The position numbers and the translations under genes are program-made. Below the pieces are notes generated by a model. That model did no database searches, was not told the origin of the DNA, and saw nothing but the letters and a program-made list of their open reading frames with translations. DNA of 64,000 nucleotides from Nematopogon swammerdamellus (lineage: Eukaryota; Arthropoda; Insecta; Lepidoptera; Adelidae), in the NCBI GenBank assembly GCA_946902875.1, contig OX336342.1:11587523-11651522 (forward strand), given 5' to 3'. Below, piece after piece: positions 21,546-32,486 of the stretch (within the stretch, counting starts at the first letter, position 1; each line of letters begins with the position of its first letter).

Positions 21546-22033
21546 CACGGTGTTAACTTTAATGGGCGACATTCCCGAAAGGGGGTTATTCTGGGTCACA
21601 TACTGATGCCGAAAAAGGGGGTAAGGTTTTTTTTTTGAGCTTTGTTTTTAAAATTTTCAATTTCTATATTTGGTGTAAAAACATGGTATTTCGTAATAGG
21701 AATCGCACTGCATTACCAAAAAAATCGAAAGCTGGGTAATTTTTCAAATAAACCAAAAAATTCACATTCATATCGACACGATACAACAGCTAGCGCGCGA
21801 CACTCGTCAGTCAGCTGGGTACGCACGGTCGCAGGCGCGCGCGCGGCACGCGGCTGCGCTCGCTACACCATTCCAAAGAGAAATTGTCGCTGAGGTAAAA
21901 TTATTAATAAAATATGCAATTTTTTTAAAACTATTTTAGATTTTATTTTTATGTACCACAAAATAATCAGTATACGAAATGGTTTATTATTCAGTAATAA
22001 AATTGAAATGTCGCGCAAAAAGTTAACACCGTG
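21546..22033. mobile_element. 488-bp non-autonomous TIR element in the LTR
   Basis: CACGGTGTTAACTTT at 21546-21560 is inverted exactly at 22019-22033. The other LTR preserves the empty site as CTAACTG(TA)4CAGAGCG. Here two TA units precede and three follow the insertion, five in all, so exactly one TA was duplicated. A TA duplication fits Tc1/mariner-like transposition. No ORF of note inside. Confidence 0.9.
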
Positions 22034-22118
22034 TATATACAGAGCGTATTTGCACATTTAAGAATGCGTTGAGCGAATGTATAGATTTTGACATTTTACG
22101 GTTCTGCGCCATCTGTTG

Positions 22119-22162
22119 ACAAGTTGACTCACGAACGCGCAAGCGTTCGTGAGTCAACTTGT
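22119..22162. repeat. 20-bp perfect hairpin with GCAA loop in the 3' LTR
   Basis: Arms ACAAGTTGACTCACGAACGC and its exact complement flank GCAA. The 5' LTR has only the right arm (around 35756-35775). GCAA is a GNRA-type tetraloop in RNA. Confidence 0.85.
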
Positions 22163-22467
22163 TGTTTCTGAAGAGTACCGTCGTAAGTGGTTCTCGAGTT
22201 TCGTTCGGCTGTGGCCAGGTGACGCCACAGTGCTCACCCCCAGTCATGACGTTGGCATGACGATATGAGCCGAACGCCAGCAGTATCAGGATGACACGAT
22301 GAGTGGATGACACGGTGTATAAAAGACGAAAACGAGATTTCAGTGGAAAAAAGCAGCCATTTAATCACAAGTTGCTATGACAACGTATTTACATTTTTCG
22401 ATTTGTTTGGCATTTTTCAAACCTGCCAGTCGCAAACATCCTGCCCCCTTCGTGCTGAAGCACACCT

Positions 22468-24660
22468 TCACACGGAATCAACCGGCAAGCGCACGAGTTT
22501 CTTTACAGGTCGACGTAAAATTCCTCCGCTTGTTTTCACATCTGCAACGCGAACCACGCCGTCCTTACCCGGGAACACTGCAGTAATGCGTCCTCTCGGC
22601 CAAGTCGCTCGAGGGAGGTTGCCATCGGCTATCAGCACCGTGTCTCCTATGGCCATGTTCTGCACAGGTTCAGCTCCTCGTCGGGGGAGAAGAGTAGGGA
22701 GGTATTCCTTCACCCATCTAGACCAAAAGTGATCGGATAGTCTAATGGCCTTCTTCCAGTCTGATCTTCGCATTAGATCTGCATCGTCAAGTTGCAAAGG
22801 TAGAGGAGATGTAGATGGGGATCCTAGTATAAAATGAAAGGGGGTTAATACTTCGGGATCATTGGGGTCGACTGAAACGTAGGTTAATGGCCGGGAATTG
22901 ACTATTGCTTCAGCTTCTAGGAGTAGGGTGTGCAAAACTTCTTCTCTTGGAGCTCGTTCATGAAGAGTTACTTTCAGTGCTGTTTTCACACTTCTAACGA
23001 GTCTTTCCCAAACCCCACCCATGAACGGGGATTCAGGCGGGATGAAACTCCATTGTATCCCCTTATTCGCTGCAAAATCACCAACGGCCTGATCATAAAG
23101 TGCTGATAGTTCATTACACGCTCCGACAAAGGCAGTTCCATTATCGGAAAATATCTTCGTTGGCGCTCCTCTGCGTGCTATTAGGCGTCGTAAGCTCATT
23201 ATTGCGGCGTCTGCCGACAAACTTCCGACTATTTCGAGGTGAACTGCTCTCGATGTTAGGCATGTGTAAAGCGCCACATATCTCTTCTCCCGTCTGCGAA
23301 GAACAGCTACTTGTACGGGTCCGAAGTAATCGACTCCAATAAAGGTGAAAGCTCGATGGTGATGAGCTAGTCTCTCGGCAGGGAGGTCTCCCATTGGTGG
23401 TTCTGGGGGGGTAGCTCGGCGTATTCGACAGAACTGGCATTCTTTTGCAACACTTCTCACGGTATCACGTAGACGTAAGATCCAGAACCGTTGTCTCAGT
23501 TGGTTTATCACCATTTCATTATTCGCATGTGCAGCATCCACGTGAAACTTTTTTACTAGTAGTCGTGTTGTGCAGTGTCTTCCGTCAAGTATAATCGGTC
23601 GTTTTGCTTCATCATCAATTTCAGGTGCAGACTTTATGCGTCCAATCAAGCGGAGGATGCCGTCGTCATCCAGCTCAGGTGAGAGATCCCATAGTCGACT
23701 TTGTTTAGGTATCGGTCGTGCAGCTTGAATGCTGGCTATTTCTCGAAGAAATGTGTCTTGCTGGCATTGACGTAAAACGTGCGATTCTGCTTCACGTAAA
23801 TCATTAGCGCTCAGTGGGATGAAGGTGTGAGTGGAAGGGGACAAGGGAACGTCTGACGAAGGAAGTGTGCGAGTAGGCTTCTGCGCAGATGTAAGTAGAG
23901 CAGTGTGTGGCCCCCTTCGTACAGAAGCCGCAGGATCTTGAATAAAATGTGGCCCCCTTCGTATTGAAGTACGAGTCACTGGCTGATCTGAAACAGAAGA
24001 AACTTTACGACGCAAGGATACAAGATAGTCAGGGTCGGTAGAATTTTTGGTCTTCTTTGCCAAAACGCGATCTTTCAATAATTTGATGTATTTGTGGGCG
24101 TATGCAGTCGCTCTTAATAAGCGTAGCCAGTTACTGAATCGCTTAGAATTCGCCGAAACTGTTGCATACAAGATTTGCACTGTAGTGCAACTTGAGTCCA
24201 TCAGTTTCATTTTTATTTCATTATCAACGTTTTTGTGAATATGCGATTCCGTCTTACACGGTTCTGTGGGCCATTTTTCCGGAGATTCCAGTAGGAAATC
24301 AGGGCCGGTGAACCATCGATGGTCTGAGCCCAAATGACCCGACTTTGAGCGAGTGGCGTCGTCAGCCACGTTCAGAGCACTCGGAATCCATCTCCAATCA
24401 GCGACGTTTGTCGTCTCGCAGATCTCACCAACTCGATGGCCGACGAATGCTCTGAACTGGCGAGCATCGCTTCGGAGCCATCCGAGAACTGTAGTGGAAT
24501 CAGTCCAATATTGAGTTCGTGTCGGTTTTAACCTATGCTCATCGCGAATCGTATTCGGGAGACGAGCCGCGATAAGTGCCCCCTGCAGTTCTAGTCTAGG
24601 TATTGTTGAAGGTTTTAGCGGCGTGACTCGAGCCTTGCTGCTCACAAGGGAGAGTTCCAC
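22468..24660 (-). pseudogene. pol: BEL/Pao pol, C-terminal part (RNase H remainder, integrase)
   Basis: 730 codons. The start of this frame holds part of RNase H (STIPRLELQGA near residue 20, YWTDSTTV near 55). Then comes an integrase zinc-binding region with HVDAAH at about residue 370 and paired cysteines (CQFC) at about 410. The catalytic core follows with GVDYFG at about 441, SDNGT at about 505 and PPESPFMGG at about 542, so D, D and E are all present. A C-terminal DUF-like tail ends near 22468. The preceding part of pol (24693-26756) is in a different frame: RNase H-type sequence is readable in this frame upstream of 24660 but pol A stops at 24693, so a frameshift near 24.75 kb breaks the polyprotein. 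In an intact element this part integrates the cDNA into host DNA. Confidence 0.9.
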
Positions 24661-24692
24661 CTTTCCATCCGTGTATGTGAATCTCCAGTAGG

Positions 24693-26756
24693 CTACGCAA
24701 CCATAGGCGAGCTCACTGGCGTCCGAGAAAAGGTGTAACTCGCAAACAGCAAATCCGGATCACGCAGATACCATCGAGGTAAATGCAGAGTACTGACTGC
24801 GTTGAGGTCGATGAACCACTCACGCCACCGCTCATCTTCTTCTCGTTCAAATGCCTCATCCCAATCGATTCCAGTTCTCCAGGTCTGCTGAAAAAGGATA
24901 CGACCGCGTACTACGATCGGAGCCAAGAGCCCAAGTGGATCATAAACGCGCATAACGTGAGACAAAACTTTCCTTTTAGTAAGTTGTTCTGGAACTTCTC
25001 CTTGCAACCCGGTTTGGAAACCCAGGGAATCCCGCGTAGGATTCCAAATCAGACCTAGAGTGCGGACAGTAGGTTGGATCGAACCTAGTTTAATGTTAGA
25101 TGGTTGGATGAGTCGTAGTTCTGGTGATAAATTGGCCAAAACGGTTGGATCGTTTGATACCCAGCTCCTCATGACAAAGCAGCATTTCTGGTGAACTGTC
25201 ACTATGTCAGAGGCGAGACGTGCAGCAGCACATGGATCATCGAGACTTCCAATGAAATCGTCCATGTAGTGATCATTAATAATAGCGTGAGCTGCATCAG
25301 GGTAAGCCGTTTCGAAGTCCTTTGCGTTCTTATTCTTAACATAGAGTGCTGTGCAAGGGCTGGAAGTAGCACCGAAGATTACCGAGCTCATTCTATATTG
25401 CCTTATTTCAGCGTTTGGGTTGCCATCCCGCCATAGAAATCTCTGAGCATCACGATCTTGCTCTCGGATTTTGATCTGTGGGAACATCTCCTGGATATCT
25501 GCGGTCATTGCAATACGACCTTCCCTAAATCTGAACAGGATCCCCAGAAGAGGTTGAAGAAGGTCTGGTCCCGGCAACAAGAATGAGTTCAAGCTTACTC
25601 CTTGACTCTTGGCTGCAGCGTCGTGAACAATCCTAAGCTTTCCAGGTTTGTTCGGATTGGTTACTCCGAAGTGTGGTAAGTACCAGCGACGGTTCAGCTC
25701 AATACCATTTCTAGGAGGAGGACATTCCTCAGCATAACCCTTGTCCAGCATATCATTCATGTTCTTCTTGTATGCAGTAGCGAACAGTGAATCATTCGCC
25801 ATCTTCTTTTCGATCATTTCTAGCCTACGACGTGCTAAAGAGAAACTTTCCGGAAGTTCGGCGTTGTCCTCACGCCACAGGAGGCCAACCTCGAACCTGC
25901 CCGTAGAAAGACGGCGAGATGTGGATTCAAGAATGTCCTGGGCACGACGGTCATTCTGAGTACACAACTCGGTTTTCAGAATACCTATCGAGTCGAGCTT
26001 GTATTGCTTCTTTATCAAGTTTTCAAGATTCTGATCATCGGTAAAACTACTACTTTCTACTACAGTATGGTTTACATATTGCACAGTTTTGGTTTTGCTA
26101 GACTCGAACCCATGAACGACCCAGCCCAGAGGTGTCAAACACGCTAACGGTTCGGAATGAGAACCCTTCCTTGTGCATTTAGAGTATGTTAGAAGGCAGT
26201 CCGCGCTACCTATGAGAACCGTGGGCGTGGCGTCCTCGTATGCGAGCTCTTCCACCAAGTCAGCGAGGTGGCGGTGGCGGGCCAAGTCCACACGGCTAAC
26301 GGTCTGTCGGGCCAGACCGAGCGAAGGAACGGAATGAGCATTTCGCACCGTGTGAACTTCGTCACTGTGCCGACCTCTGATATAAAAACTTACATAATTT
26401 ATTTTTGTTTCGATTGTCATACCCTTAACACCACTTACAGTCATGCGCCCCTCGGGGCCCTTCGCACCTATGCGCTCAGCCACAGACGAGTCAATCAATG
26501 TAGCAGTAGACCCATCATCGATCAGAGCGTACGTCTCAATGTGACCGGCTGGTCCGCATACCACGACAGGAATTACTTTCAGCAGTACTTGGCCCTGTCG
26601 CTGTTGTGTAGCTAGGGAAGTGACCGAAGTGTTATTTAAAATAATATCTTTCTTTGTTGTGAGCCTCTGCTCTGGAATAGTACTCGTAGTTAACTTACTG
26701 TCTAACTTTTTTTCTACTGTGTCAACATTCTCTCCTAGAATGTCAGAAGCGCACAT
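24693..26756 (-). pseudogene. pol: BEL/Pao pol, N-terminal part (protease, RT)
   Basis: 687 codons. An aspartic protease active-site motif of BEL type, LIDDGSTATL, lies near residue 78-87. Reverse transcriptase follows: the RRWYLPHFGV region near 345, MTADIQEMF near 415, and the catalytic YMDDF near 498. RT domain order and the DDG-type protease are diagnostic of BEL/Pao. The ORF ends prematurely at 24693 at the RT/RNase H boundary because of a frameshift. Its start is interrupted: the non-LTR insertion at 26773-32474 separates it from gag (32487 onward). The frames on the two sides of that insertion are in phase across the duplicated 12-bp target, so gag and pol were a single ORF before it. 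Confidence 0.92.
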
Positions 26757-26933
26757 ATTTATTGTAGAAGTGGACCGGTGAATGATTGTCTGTGGTTACC
26801 GCATGTGTTTTGTGTTTCGGTCTCTAAAAATCGGGTTTTTCACCTAGAAAAAGATCGTAGAGACCTGCAGTGTGTTTACTAACAATTGTTTGTGTCGTCC
26901 GCTAACCAACCGTAAGTAATACGGCAAGTTACC

Positions 26934-28529
26934 ATGACTAACAATGACCCCCACGGGAGGCCGCCTGACCCCGGCGGAGGTTATACCTCTTCCATGCTCG
27001 AGGTCGAGCTCGCCGCGATGCAGGCGGCACGCGACGCCTCTAGAGGCCTTCCCCTCTCCCAACTCAACCAACCTTTCCAACTCAATCAACAATTTTTTTC
27101 CCCCCCTCTCGCCTCAAATGAGGTGGAAGTGGAAACAATGGATTGCTCTCTGCCCTCCGCTCAAGAAGAAAAAAAAAAGGGTAAAAAACGCTCTTCTGAT
27201 GACCCGGAGAACTCCCCAAATAAGGAGTTACCTCCCTTGCGACGCAGATCATCCGTTATTAATTTCGATCCCCCACCATCTAATGTAAATAACACACCTA
27301 ATATAGCCTCTCAGACTCAACATTTGCCCTCAACTGACCCCAATACGACAAACTTTACTCAGAGACCACAAATAGGACGCCAGGAATACTCAGCAAGTGA
27401 TAAAGCTCCGTTCTTGGTACATGTATCCAGAACGGAAGCCGATGCCAAGACAGGTACAACAATACAACCCATTAATTTCGGACTGTTCATGTTAAAACAT
27501 AATATCCTTGACGTTAAATCAGACGGTGTAAAGAGTATAGGACGCAATCGCGTCTCGATAGAATTTAAATCCCAAGAAGGTGCTAACTCGTTTCTAAAAT
27601 ATGAGAGATTGGAGGCCTGTAAATACAGGGCCAACATCCCCTCATTCAACCTCACCAGGATTGGCCTGGTCAAGGGAATACCAGCCGACTGGTCTACTGA
27701 AGAAATTTTAGAGCACATAAAAGTTCCAGAAGGATGTGGAAAAATTCTTAAAATTAGACGACTAAATTTTAAATCCGTCATAGACGGTATCGTAGTATGG
27801 AAGCCGTCTCAGGCAGTCGTCCTCACCTTCGATGGTCAGGTGCTGCCTAGGCGGGTGTTCTGCTGTTACTCCGCTCTCCCTGTAGAGCTCTATCAACTTC
27901 CAACCATTCAGTGTTACAACTGTTGTCGCTTTGGCCACACAAAGACGCAATGCCGCTCCAAACCCAGGTGTTTCGTCTGCAGTGAGGAGCACACCGGGGA
28001 CTCTTGCCCAACCAAGCGGGAACAGGCAGTCTGCCTTTACTGCAAGGGAAACCACATCTCTACCAGCAAGGCCTGCCTCGAACAGGAGAGGCAGAAAAAA
28101 ATAAAATTAATGATGGCAGAAGAGTCCATAGCCTATGTAGAAGCTGCCAAAAAGCTGTCTCCTGTAAAAAAGTCTTACGCCGATACTGCTAAAACCTCAA
28201 CTCCAACCTCTTACAGAAAAACAGTTTTCACAAAACCCAAGCCACGCCCTCTATTGACCCCAGGCTATGATAAGAATGCCCATCAGGCAATTATCAACGG
28301 TCTCCCAATACCCTCCTCACCAAATGGTTCTGGTTATCCAACCGGAACCGGTAATCATGATAGTCCTGTCTCTTCTATCTTGGAGGTTCTCTTAACCTCC
28401 TTGATATCTCTTATGTCCTCAACCCACATACCGCCCAACGTTGCTTCCAAAGTCAAAATTCTAAGCCAATTAGTTGATAATGGCCACCACAACAATGCTG
28501 CAGTGGAATATAAGGAGCATTCGAAATAA
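26934..28529 (+). CDS. Non-LTR retrotransposon ORF1 (gag-like, CCHC knuckles)
   Basis: 531 codons from ATG at 26934 (context ACCATG). The N-terminal 100 residues are rich in P, S and charged residues, with a lysine run EEKKKGKKR near 80. The centre (about residues 155-300) resembles the RNA-recognition-like region of ORF1 proteins of this group. Three zinc knuckles follow: CYNCCRFGHTKTQC near residue 328, CFVCSEEHTGDSC near 347 and CLYCKGNHISTSKAC near 368. The protein should bind the element RNA and form the ribonucleoprotein used in target-primed reverse transcription. It overlaps ORF2 by about 50 bases in another frame, which implies termination-reinitiation or frameshifting for ORF2 translation. 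No internal stops. Confidence 0.92.
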   Translation: MTNNDPHGRPPDPGGGYTSSMLEVELAAMQAARDASRGLPLSQLNQPFQLNQQFFSPPLASNEVEVETMDCSLPSAQEEKKKGKKRSSDDPENSPNKELPPLRRRSSVINFDPPPSNVNNTPNIASQTQHLPSTDPNTTNFTQRPQIGRQEYSASDKAPFLVHVSRTEADAKTGTTIQPINFGLFMLKHNILDVKSDGVKSIGRNRVSIEFKSQEGANSFLKYERLEACKYRANIPSFNLTRIGLVKGIPADWSTEEILEHIKVPEGCGKILKIRRLNFKSVIDGIVVWKPSQAVVLTFDGQVLPRRVFCCYSALPVELYQLPTIQCYNCCRFGHTKTQCRSKPRCFVCSEEHTGDSCPTKREQAVCLYCKGNHISTSKACLEQERQKKIKLMMAEESIAYVEAAKKLSPVKKSYADTAKTSTPTSYRKTVFTKPKPRPLLTPGYDKNAHQAIINGLPIPSSPNGSGYPTGTGNHDSPVSSILEVLLTSLISLMSSTHIPPNVASKVKILSQLVDNGHHNNAAVEYKEHSK

Positions 28530-31500
28530 AAAACATGACCTTATATTTCTAAGTAACAAGCTGAACCCCATCATCTCTGCCGTCACGGAGACATGGCTAA
28601 GGCCTGGTGCTCTCTTTCGACTGCCTGGCTATGCCTGCCTGCGCGACGACAGAGATGATGGTTGGGGCGGTTGCGCCCTATTAATTAAGAACCCTACTCC
28701 CTTTTCCCAGGTGAACCTTCCCGCTCACAGTGACAGACTAAACGCTGTTGCAGTGAGGGCGAATGACATCACCTTCCTATGTATATATATTCCCCACCCC
28801 CATACTTCAATTGCTTTAGAACTGAGAGCGATCTTTGGCTCCCTGCCCCCTCCTGTCCTCATAGTCGGAGACTTCAACTGCCACCATATCATGTGGGGCT
28901 CTCCACACTGTGACTCCTTTGGAACCAAGGTCACAGAAGTCATTGATGACTTTAACTTATGTCTACTTAACGATGGCTCTGCTACCCGCAGGGTATCACC
29001 GACTCAGAGTCTCAGTGCAGTGGATCTCTCACTCTGCTCCCCCTCTTTATCATCCCTTCTGTCGTGGAACATATCCAATCTATCATATGGAAGCGATCAC
29101 TTCCCAATCTCAATAACCCTCCCTCTAAAGACCATTCCGGAATCAAATCTGCCTCCCCTGTTCAAGTACAGGCTGAGCGATGTAGATTGGGACATTTACG
29201 GTTCTACCGTGGAGAATAGTATATCATCATTGCCTGAGGCCACCAATGAGTCAGTGTCCACATGTTCCGATCGGTTCACGGAACTACTTACCTCCACGGC
29301 GGATGCCCTATTGCCCTTAAAGAATGCAGCCTCAGGCAAACTTTCTTCCCCACCATGGTGGAACAAGGAATGTACGAGGGCTATAAAATCTAGGAACGCT
29401 GCTGAACAAAAATACTGTGGATCAATGACAATGGAAAATTTCTTAGCATTTCGAAAGGATACCGCTATATCCAAACGCTTATTCCATAAGAACAAAAGAG
29501 ACGGCTGGAAAGGTTTCTGTTTGTCATTATCACCAACAACAAAACCCTCAACTGTTTGGAAAAATATTAGACGCTATAGATCAGCCTTCGCTCCTCAAAA
29601 TACTCAAAGATCGGATCCAAGTTCCTGGGCTGAGCCCTTCCTGGATAAATTAGCTCCCCCTTCTGTTCCCCACTTTGAGGAACTCCCACAATCAAGCACA
29701 CACTCTTCACTCAGATCCCCCGCCCCTTCTCCTGAGGACCCTATGCAAACCCCTTTCACCTTGGATGAACTTTCCATTGTTCTCTCCAAGGTGAGGGATT
29801 CAGCCCCTGGGGCCGATGGAATCCCATACTCATTTATAGTCAACTCCAAACCTAACACCCTGAGGTACTTCCTGAACATCATCAATTTCGCATTCAACTC
29901 TGGCTCTGTACCAGACTCGTGGAAGTTGCAAATTGTTATACCCATTTTAAAGCCTAACAAAGAACCCGACAACCCTTCTTCATATCGACCTATAGCCTTG
30001 TCGTCAGTATTGGCGAAGATAGCGGAACACCTGATCAAGAACCGTCTGGACTGGTTTGTGGAAAGCAGGGGTCTTCTGGCCTCAAACCAGTATGGCTTCA
30101 GAAAGGGAAAGAGCACTTCTGACAGCCTCAGCATATTTACGTCTGACGTTCGCATTGCATATAGCCACAACGAGTTTGTGGCTGCGGCCTTTTTGGACAT
30201 AACGGCAGCATACGATAATGTCCTGATTCCCATTCTCAGGAAGAAATTATTCGCGATGAGAATTCCGGATAAGGTAATCAATTTCATAACTAATATGCTA
30301 GCTGCCAGGTCAATAACTCTTCGTATACAAGGAGTGCAGACCAATCCTAGAACTGTTTGGAAAGGATTGCCCCAAGGCTCGGTTCTTAGCCCTCTCCTTT
30401 ATAACATATACACTAGTGATCTAGATCGCGGTGTCTCTCCCCAATGCAAAATTCTTCAATATGCTGACGATTTGCTCTTCTACATTTCTGACCGGTCCAT
30501 AACCAAGGCCACCGATTTCCTCAAATCGGCCCTCGACTCTCTTGGCGAGTGGCTCACTGATCATGGCCTGGAGCTGTCGGCAGCCAAGAGCAGTGTGGTT
30601 GTCTTCTCAAGAAAACGATCAATCCCCACTTTCCAAATTACATTCAACAACACGCCAATACCTATTAGGGAAGAAGTGAAATTCTTAGGAGTTATCCTAG
30701 ACTCCAAGCTGACTGGCGTCCAGCATCTCAATTACACCACAAGTAAATGTGAAAAGAATATAAATATCCTCCGAACCCTTTCAGGGGTGTGGTGGGGAGC
30801 CCACCCCTTTACACAAAAACTCCTCTATAACGCCCTTATACGCAGCCAATTGGATTACTGCTCATTTGTCCTGGAACCCTGCAGTAAAATGGCCCTGGAC
30901 AAATTAGAGCGCATCCAATCCAAGTGCATGCGTATCATTCTCGGAGCCATGAAATCCTCGCCCATTAATGCCATGCAGGTAGAATGTGTTGAACCCCCCC
31001 TCGCTCTGAGACGCCAATACTTGGCAGACAACTATCTGTTCCGTTCGGCCCAATTTTCCACCCACCCTATCTTCCCTAAGCTCCAACTGCTAGAGGAACT
31101 CTGTCACTCTCATCAATACTGGGCCCGTAAAACTAATCCCCCTCTCGTAACAAGCCTTAATAGGCTTAAAAATATAACATCAACAATCCAAAATTCCCCG
31201 ATCCTGCCTATCTATACCTTCCCCTTCTCTTCGATAATTTTTAAACCACCGATCAACCTCACCATTGGGATAGATAAGGATACTCCCAATGCCGATAGGA
31301 AATTTAGGTTATACATCTCCAAAAATTGGCCACTTTCTGAATATATTTTCACTGACGCATCAAAATTATCTCCCGATGGTCACGTCGGAGCTGCAATGCT
31401 GCATTTTAACCTCAACGTGAGGAAAAAATGGAAAATCCCCCCTGAGACATCCGTGTTCACAGGCGAATGCTCAGCAATACTGGGAGCAGTTTACTATGTG

Positions 31501-32214
31501 AAAGCCCATAAATTTAAAAAATCTGTTATTTTCACAGACTCTTTGAGTTGCCTCAAAGCTCTCCAGCAATACCCCTTCTCATCAAAGGTGCACAGGGTTG
31601 TGCTCGAAATAAAAAACATCCTTGCTGAGTGTTCCTCCGACCTGCTTGAGGTGAACCTCGCATGGATTCCCAGCCATGCTGGTATTACTGGCAACGAGCA
31701 GGTGGACTCGCTCGCTAAAGAAGCCACCGCTGATGGCTATTCATTCTTCTCTGTTCAGCCCTTAGATCTGGTCTCTATTCCCAAACAACTCCTTAAAGAA
31801 AATTGGTCAATGGAATGGATGAGAACCAGCAGGTGGAAGGGTAGACATTACGCTTCTCTTCAACCTGATGTCCCAAGCAAACCATGGTTCTCAAAATTTA
31901 ACACTTATGCCAAGAAAGAGACTTCCATATTAATTAGAATGCGCCTGGGAAATTGTTGCTCCCCGGTCTTCCTGGCTCGACTCCACATCAGAGACTCCTC
32001 CATCTGCGAGTGTGGTCTCGCGGATGGAGATCTTAACCACATATTTTTTTCTTGCCCACTACAAAATAAAACTCCTCCTCTTTATGACCTTTTACAAGAC
32101 CTAGATATAGAGGTACAATTCCCTGTAAACATAAACTCCCTGTTAACTTTCCCCCACCCTACTATTATTAGAACCCTAACATCATTTATACATACAAATA
32201 AAATCAGTCTATAA
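28480..32214 (+). CDS. Non-LTR retrotransposon ORF2 (endonuclease, RT, RNase H)
   Basis: 1,244 codons from the ATG at 28480 (the open frame begins slightly upstream at a TTG). Order: APE-like endonuclease, residues about 5-215, with QWNIRS, VTETWL, GDFNCHH near 132 and GSDHF near 207; RT, about 430-720, with APGADGIP, PQGSVLSPLLYNI and the catalytic QYADDL near 660; RNase H, about 950-1090, with FTDAS, GECSAI, FTDSL and WIPSHAGITGNEQVD, so D-E-D-D/H residues are present; and a terminal CCHC-like motif CECGLADGDLNHIFFSC near 1175. The enzyme nicks target DNA and copies the RNA in place. No frameshift or stop seen; the copy looks potentially active. Confidence 0.95.
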   Translation: MATTTMLQWNIRSIRNKKHDLIFLSNKLNPIISAVTETWLRPGALFRLPGYACLRDDRDDGWGGCALLIKNPTPFSQVNLPAHSDRLNAVAVRANDITFLCIYIPHPHTSIALELRAIFGSLPPPVLIVGDFNCHHIMWGSPHCDSFGTKVTEVIDDFNLCLLNDGSATRRVSPTQSLSAVDLSLCSPSLSSLLSWNISNLSYGSDHFPISITLPLKTIPESNLPPLFKYRLSDVDWDIYGSTVENSISSLPEATNESVSTCSDRFTELLTSTADALLPLKNAASGKLSSPPWWNKECTRAIKSRNAAEQKYCGSMTMENFLAFRKDTAISKRLFHKNKRDGWKGFCLSLSPTTKPSTVWKNIRRYRSAFAPQNTQRSDPSSWAEPFLDKLAPPSVPHFEELPQSSTHSSLRSPAPSPEDPMQTPFTLDELSIVLSKVRDSAPGADGIPYSFIVNSKPNTLRYFLNIINFAFNSGSVPDSWKLQIVIPILKPNKEPDNPSSYRPIALSSVLAKIAEHLIKNRLDWFVESRGLLASNQYGFRKGKSTSDSLSIFTSDVRIAYSHNEFVAAAFLDITAAYDNVLIPILRKKLFAMRIPDKVINFITNMLAARSITLRIQGVQTNPRTVWKGLPQGSVLSPLLYNIYTSDLDRGVSPQCKILQYADDLLFYISDRSITKATDFLKSALDSLGEWLTDHGLELSAAKSSVVVFSRKRSIPTFQITFNNTPIPIREEVKFLGVILDSKLTGVQHLNYTTSKCEKNINILRTLSGVWWGAHPFTQKLLYNALIRSQLDYCSFVLEPCSKMALDKLERIQSKCMRIILGAMKSSPINAMQVECVEPPLALRRQYLADNYLFRSAQFSTHPIFPKLQLLEELCHSHQYWARKTNPPLVTSLNRLKNITSTIQNSPILPIYTFPFSSIIFKPPINLTIGIDKDTPNADRKFRLYISKNWPLSEYIFTDASKLSPDGHVGAAMLHFNLNVRKKWKIPPETSVFTGECSAILGAVYYVKAHKFKKSVIFTDSLSCLKALQQYPFSSKVHRVVLEIKNILAECSSDLLEVNLAWIPSHAGITGNEQVDSLAKEATADGYSFFSVQPLDLVSIPKQLLKENWSMEWMRTSRWKGRHYASLQPDVPSKPWFSKFNTYAKKETSILIRMRLGNCCSPVFLARLHIRDSSICECGLADGDLNHIFFSCPLQNKTPPLYDLLQDLDIEVQFPVNINSLLTFPHPTIIRTLTSFIHTNKISL

Positions 32215-32486
32215 CAAATGTGTGGAAAAATCCAATTTCTAGATATTATATCCTGTTGTACTTTTTCTCTCATATGCCTGTATAAAGTTTTTATTATGTG
32301 TATTTCATTATTCCTTTATGTTTGTTCTATGTTTGTACAGTGTCTTACCAGGCTCTGCATCTATCGTTCAGCATAATAGACCACACTACAGCATGAATCC
32401 CCACTGTACATGACACTGGCAGGAGTGTCTCAGTAGAGACAGTTGCCAATAACTAAAAGAAGAAGAAGAAGAAGATTGTAGAAGTG

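Larger units (their letters stand above)
21430..22229 (-). mobile_element. BEL/Pao 3' LTR (with TIR-element insertion)
   Basis: Matches 35552-35839 from TGTGGGAGTAGCTG to GGTGACGCCACA, with only about half a dozen substitutions by eye. It is longer because of a 488-bp insertion (21546-22033) and an extra hairpin arm near 22119. The element lies on the minus strand, so this is the 3' LTR. A purine-rich tract (minus strand TGGGGGTGAG) sits just inside at about 22233-22246 and is the likely polypurine tract. Confidence 0.9.
26761..32486 (+). mobile_element. Full-length two-ORF non-LTR retrotransposon with 12-bp TSD
   Basis: The element occupies 26773-32474 (about 5.7 kb). It is flanked by the perfect direct repeat ATTGTAGAAGTG at 26761-26772 and 32475-32486, and its 3' end is an (AAG)n run. 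The 5' UTR is 26773-26933, followed by ORF1, ORF2 and a 3' UTR of about 260 bp. APE-type endonuclease and an RNase H domain after RT place it in the I-type group (I, Nimb, Loa, R1 relatives); the exact clade needs a tree. Both ORFs are intact and the TSD has no mismatch, so the insertion is recent. It is inserted antisense to the BEL element. Confidence 0.93.

Noticed and set aside
22307..22732. 141-codon ORF on the plus strand
   Set aside because: Antisense to the 3' end of BEL pol; no features of its own.
29604..30344. 246-codon ORF on the minus strand
   Set aside because: It lies wholly antisense to the RT region of ORF2 and has no domain of its own.
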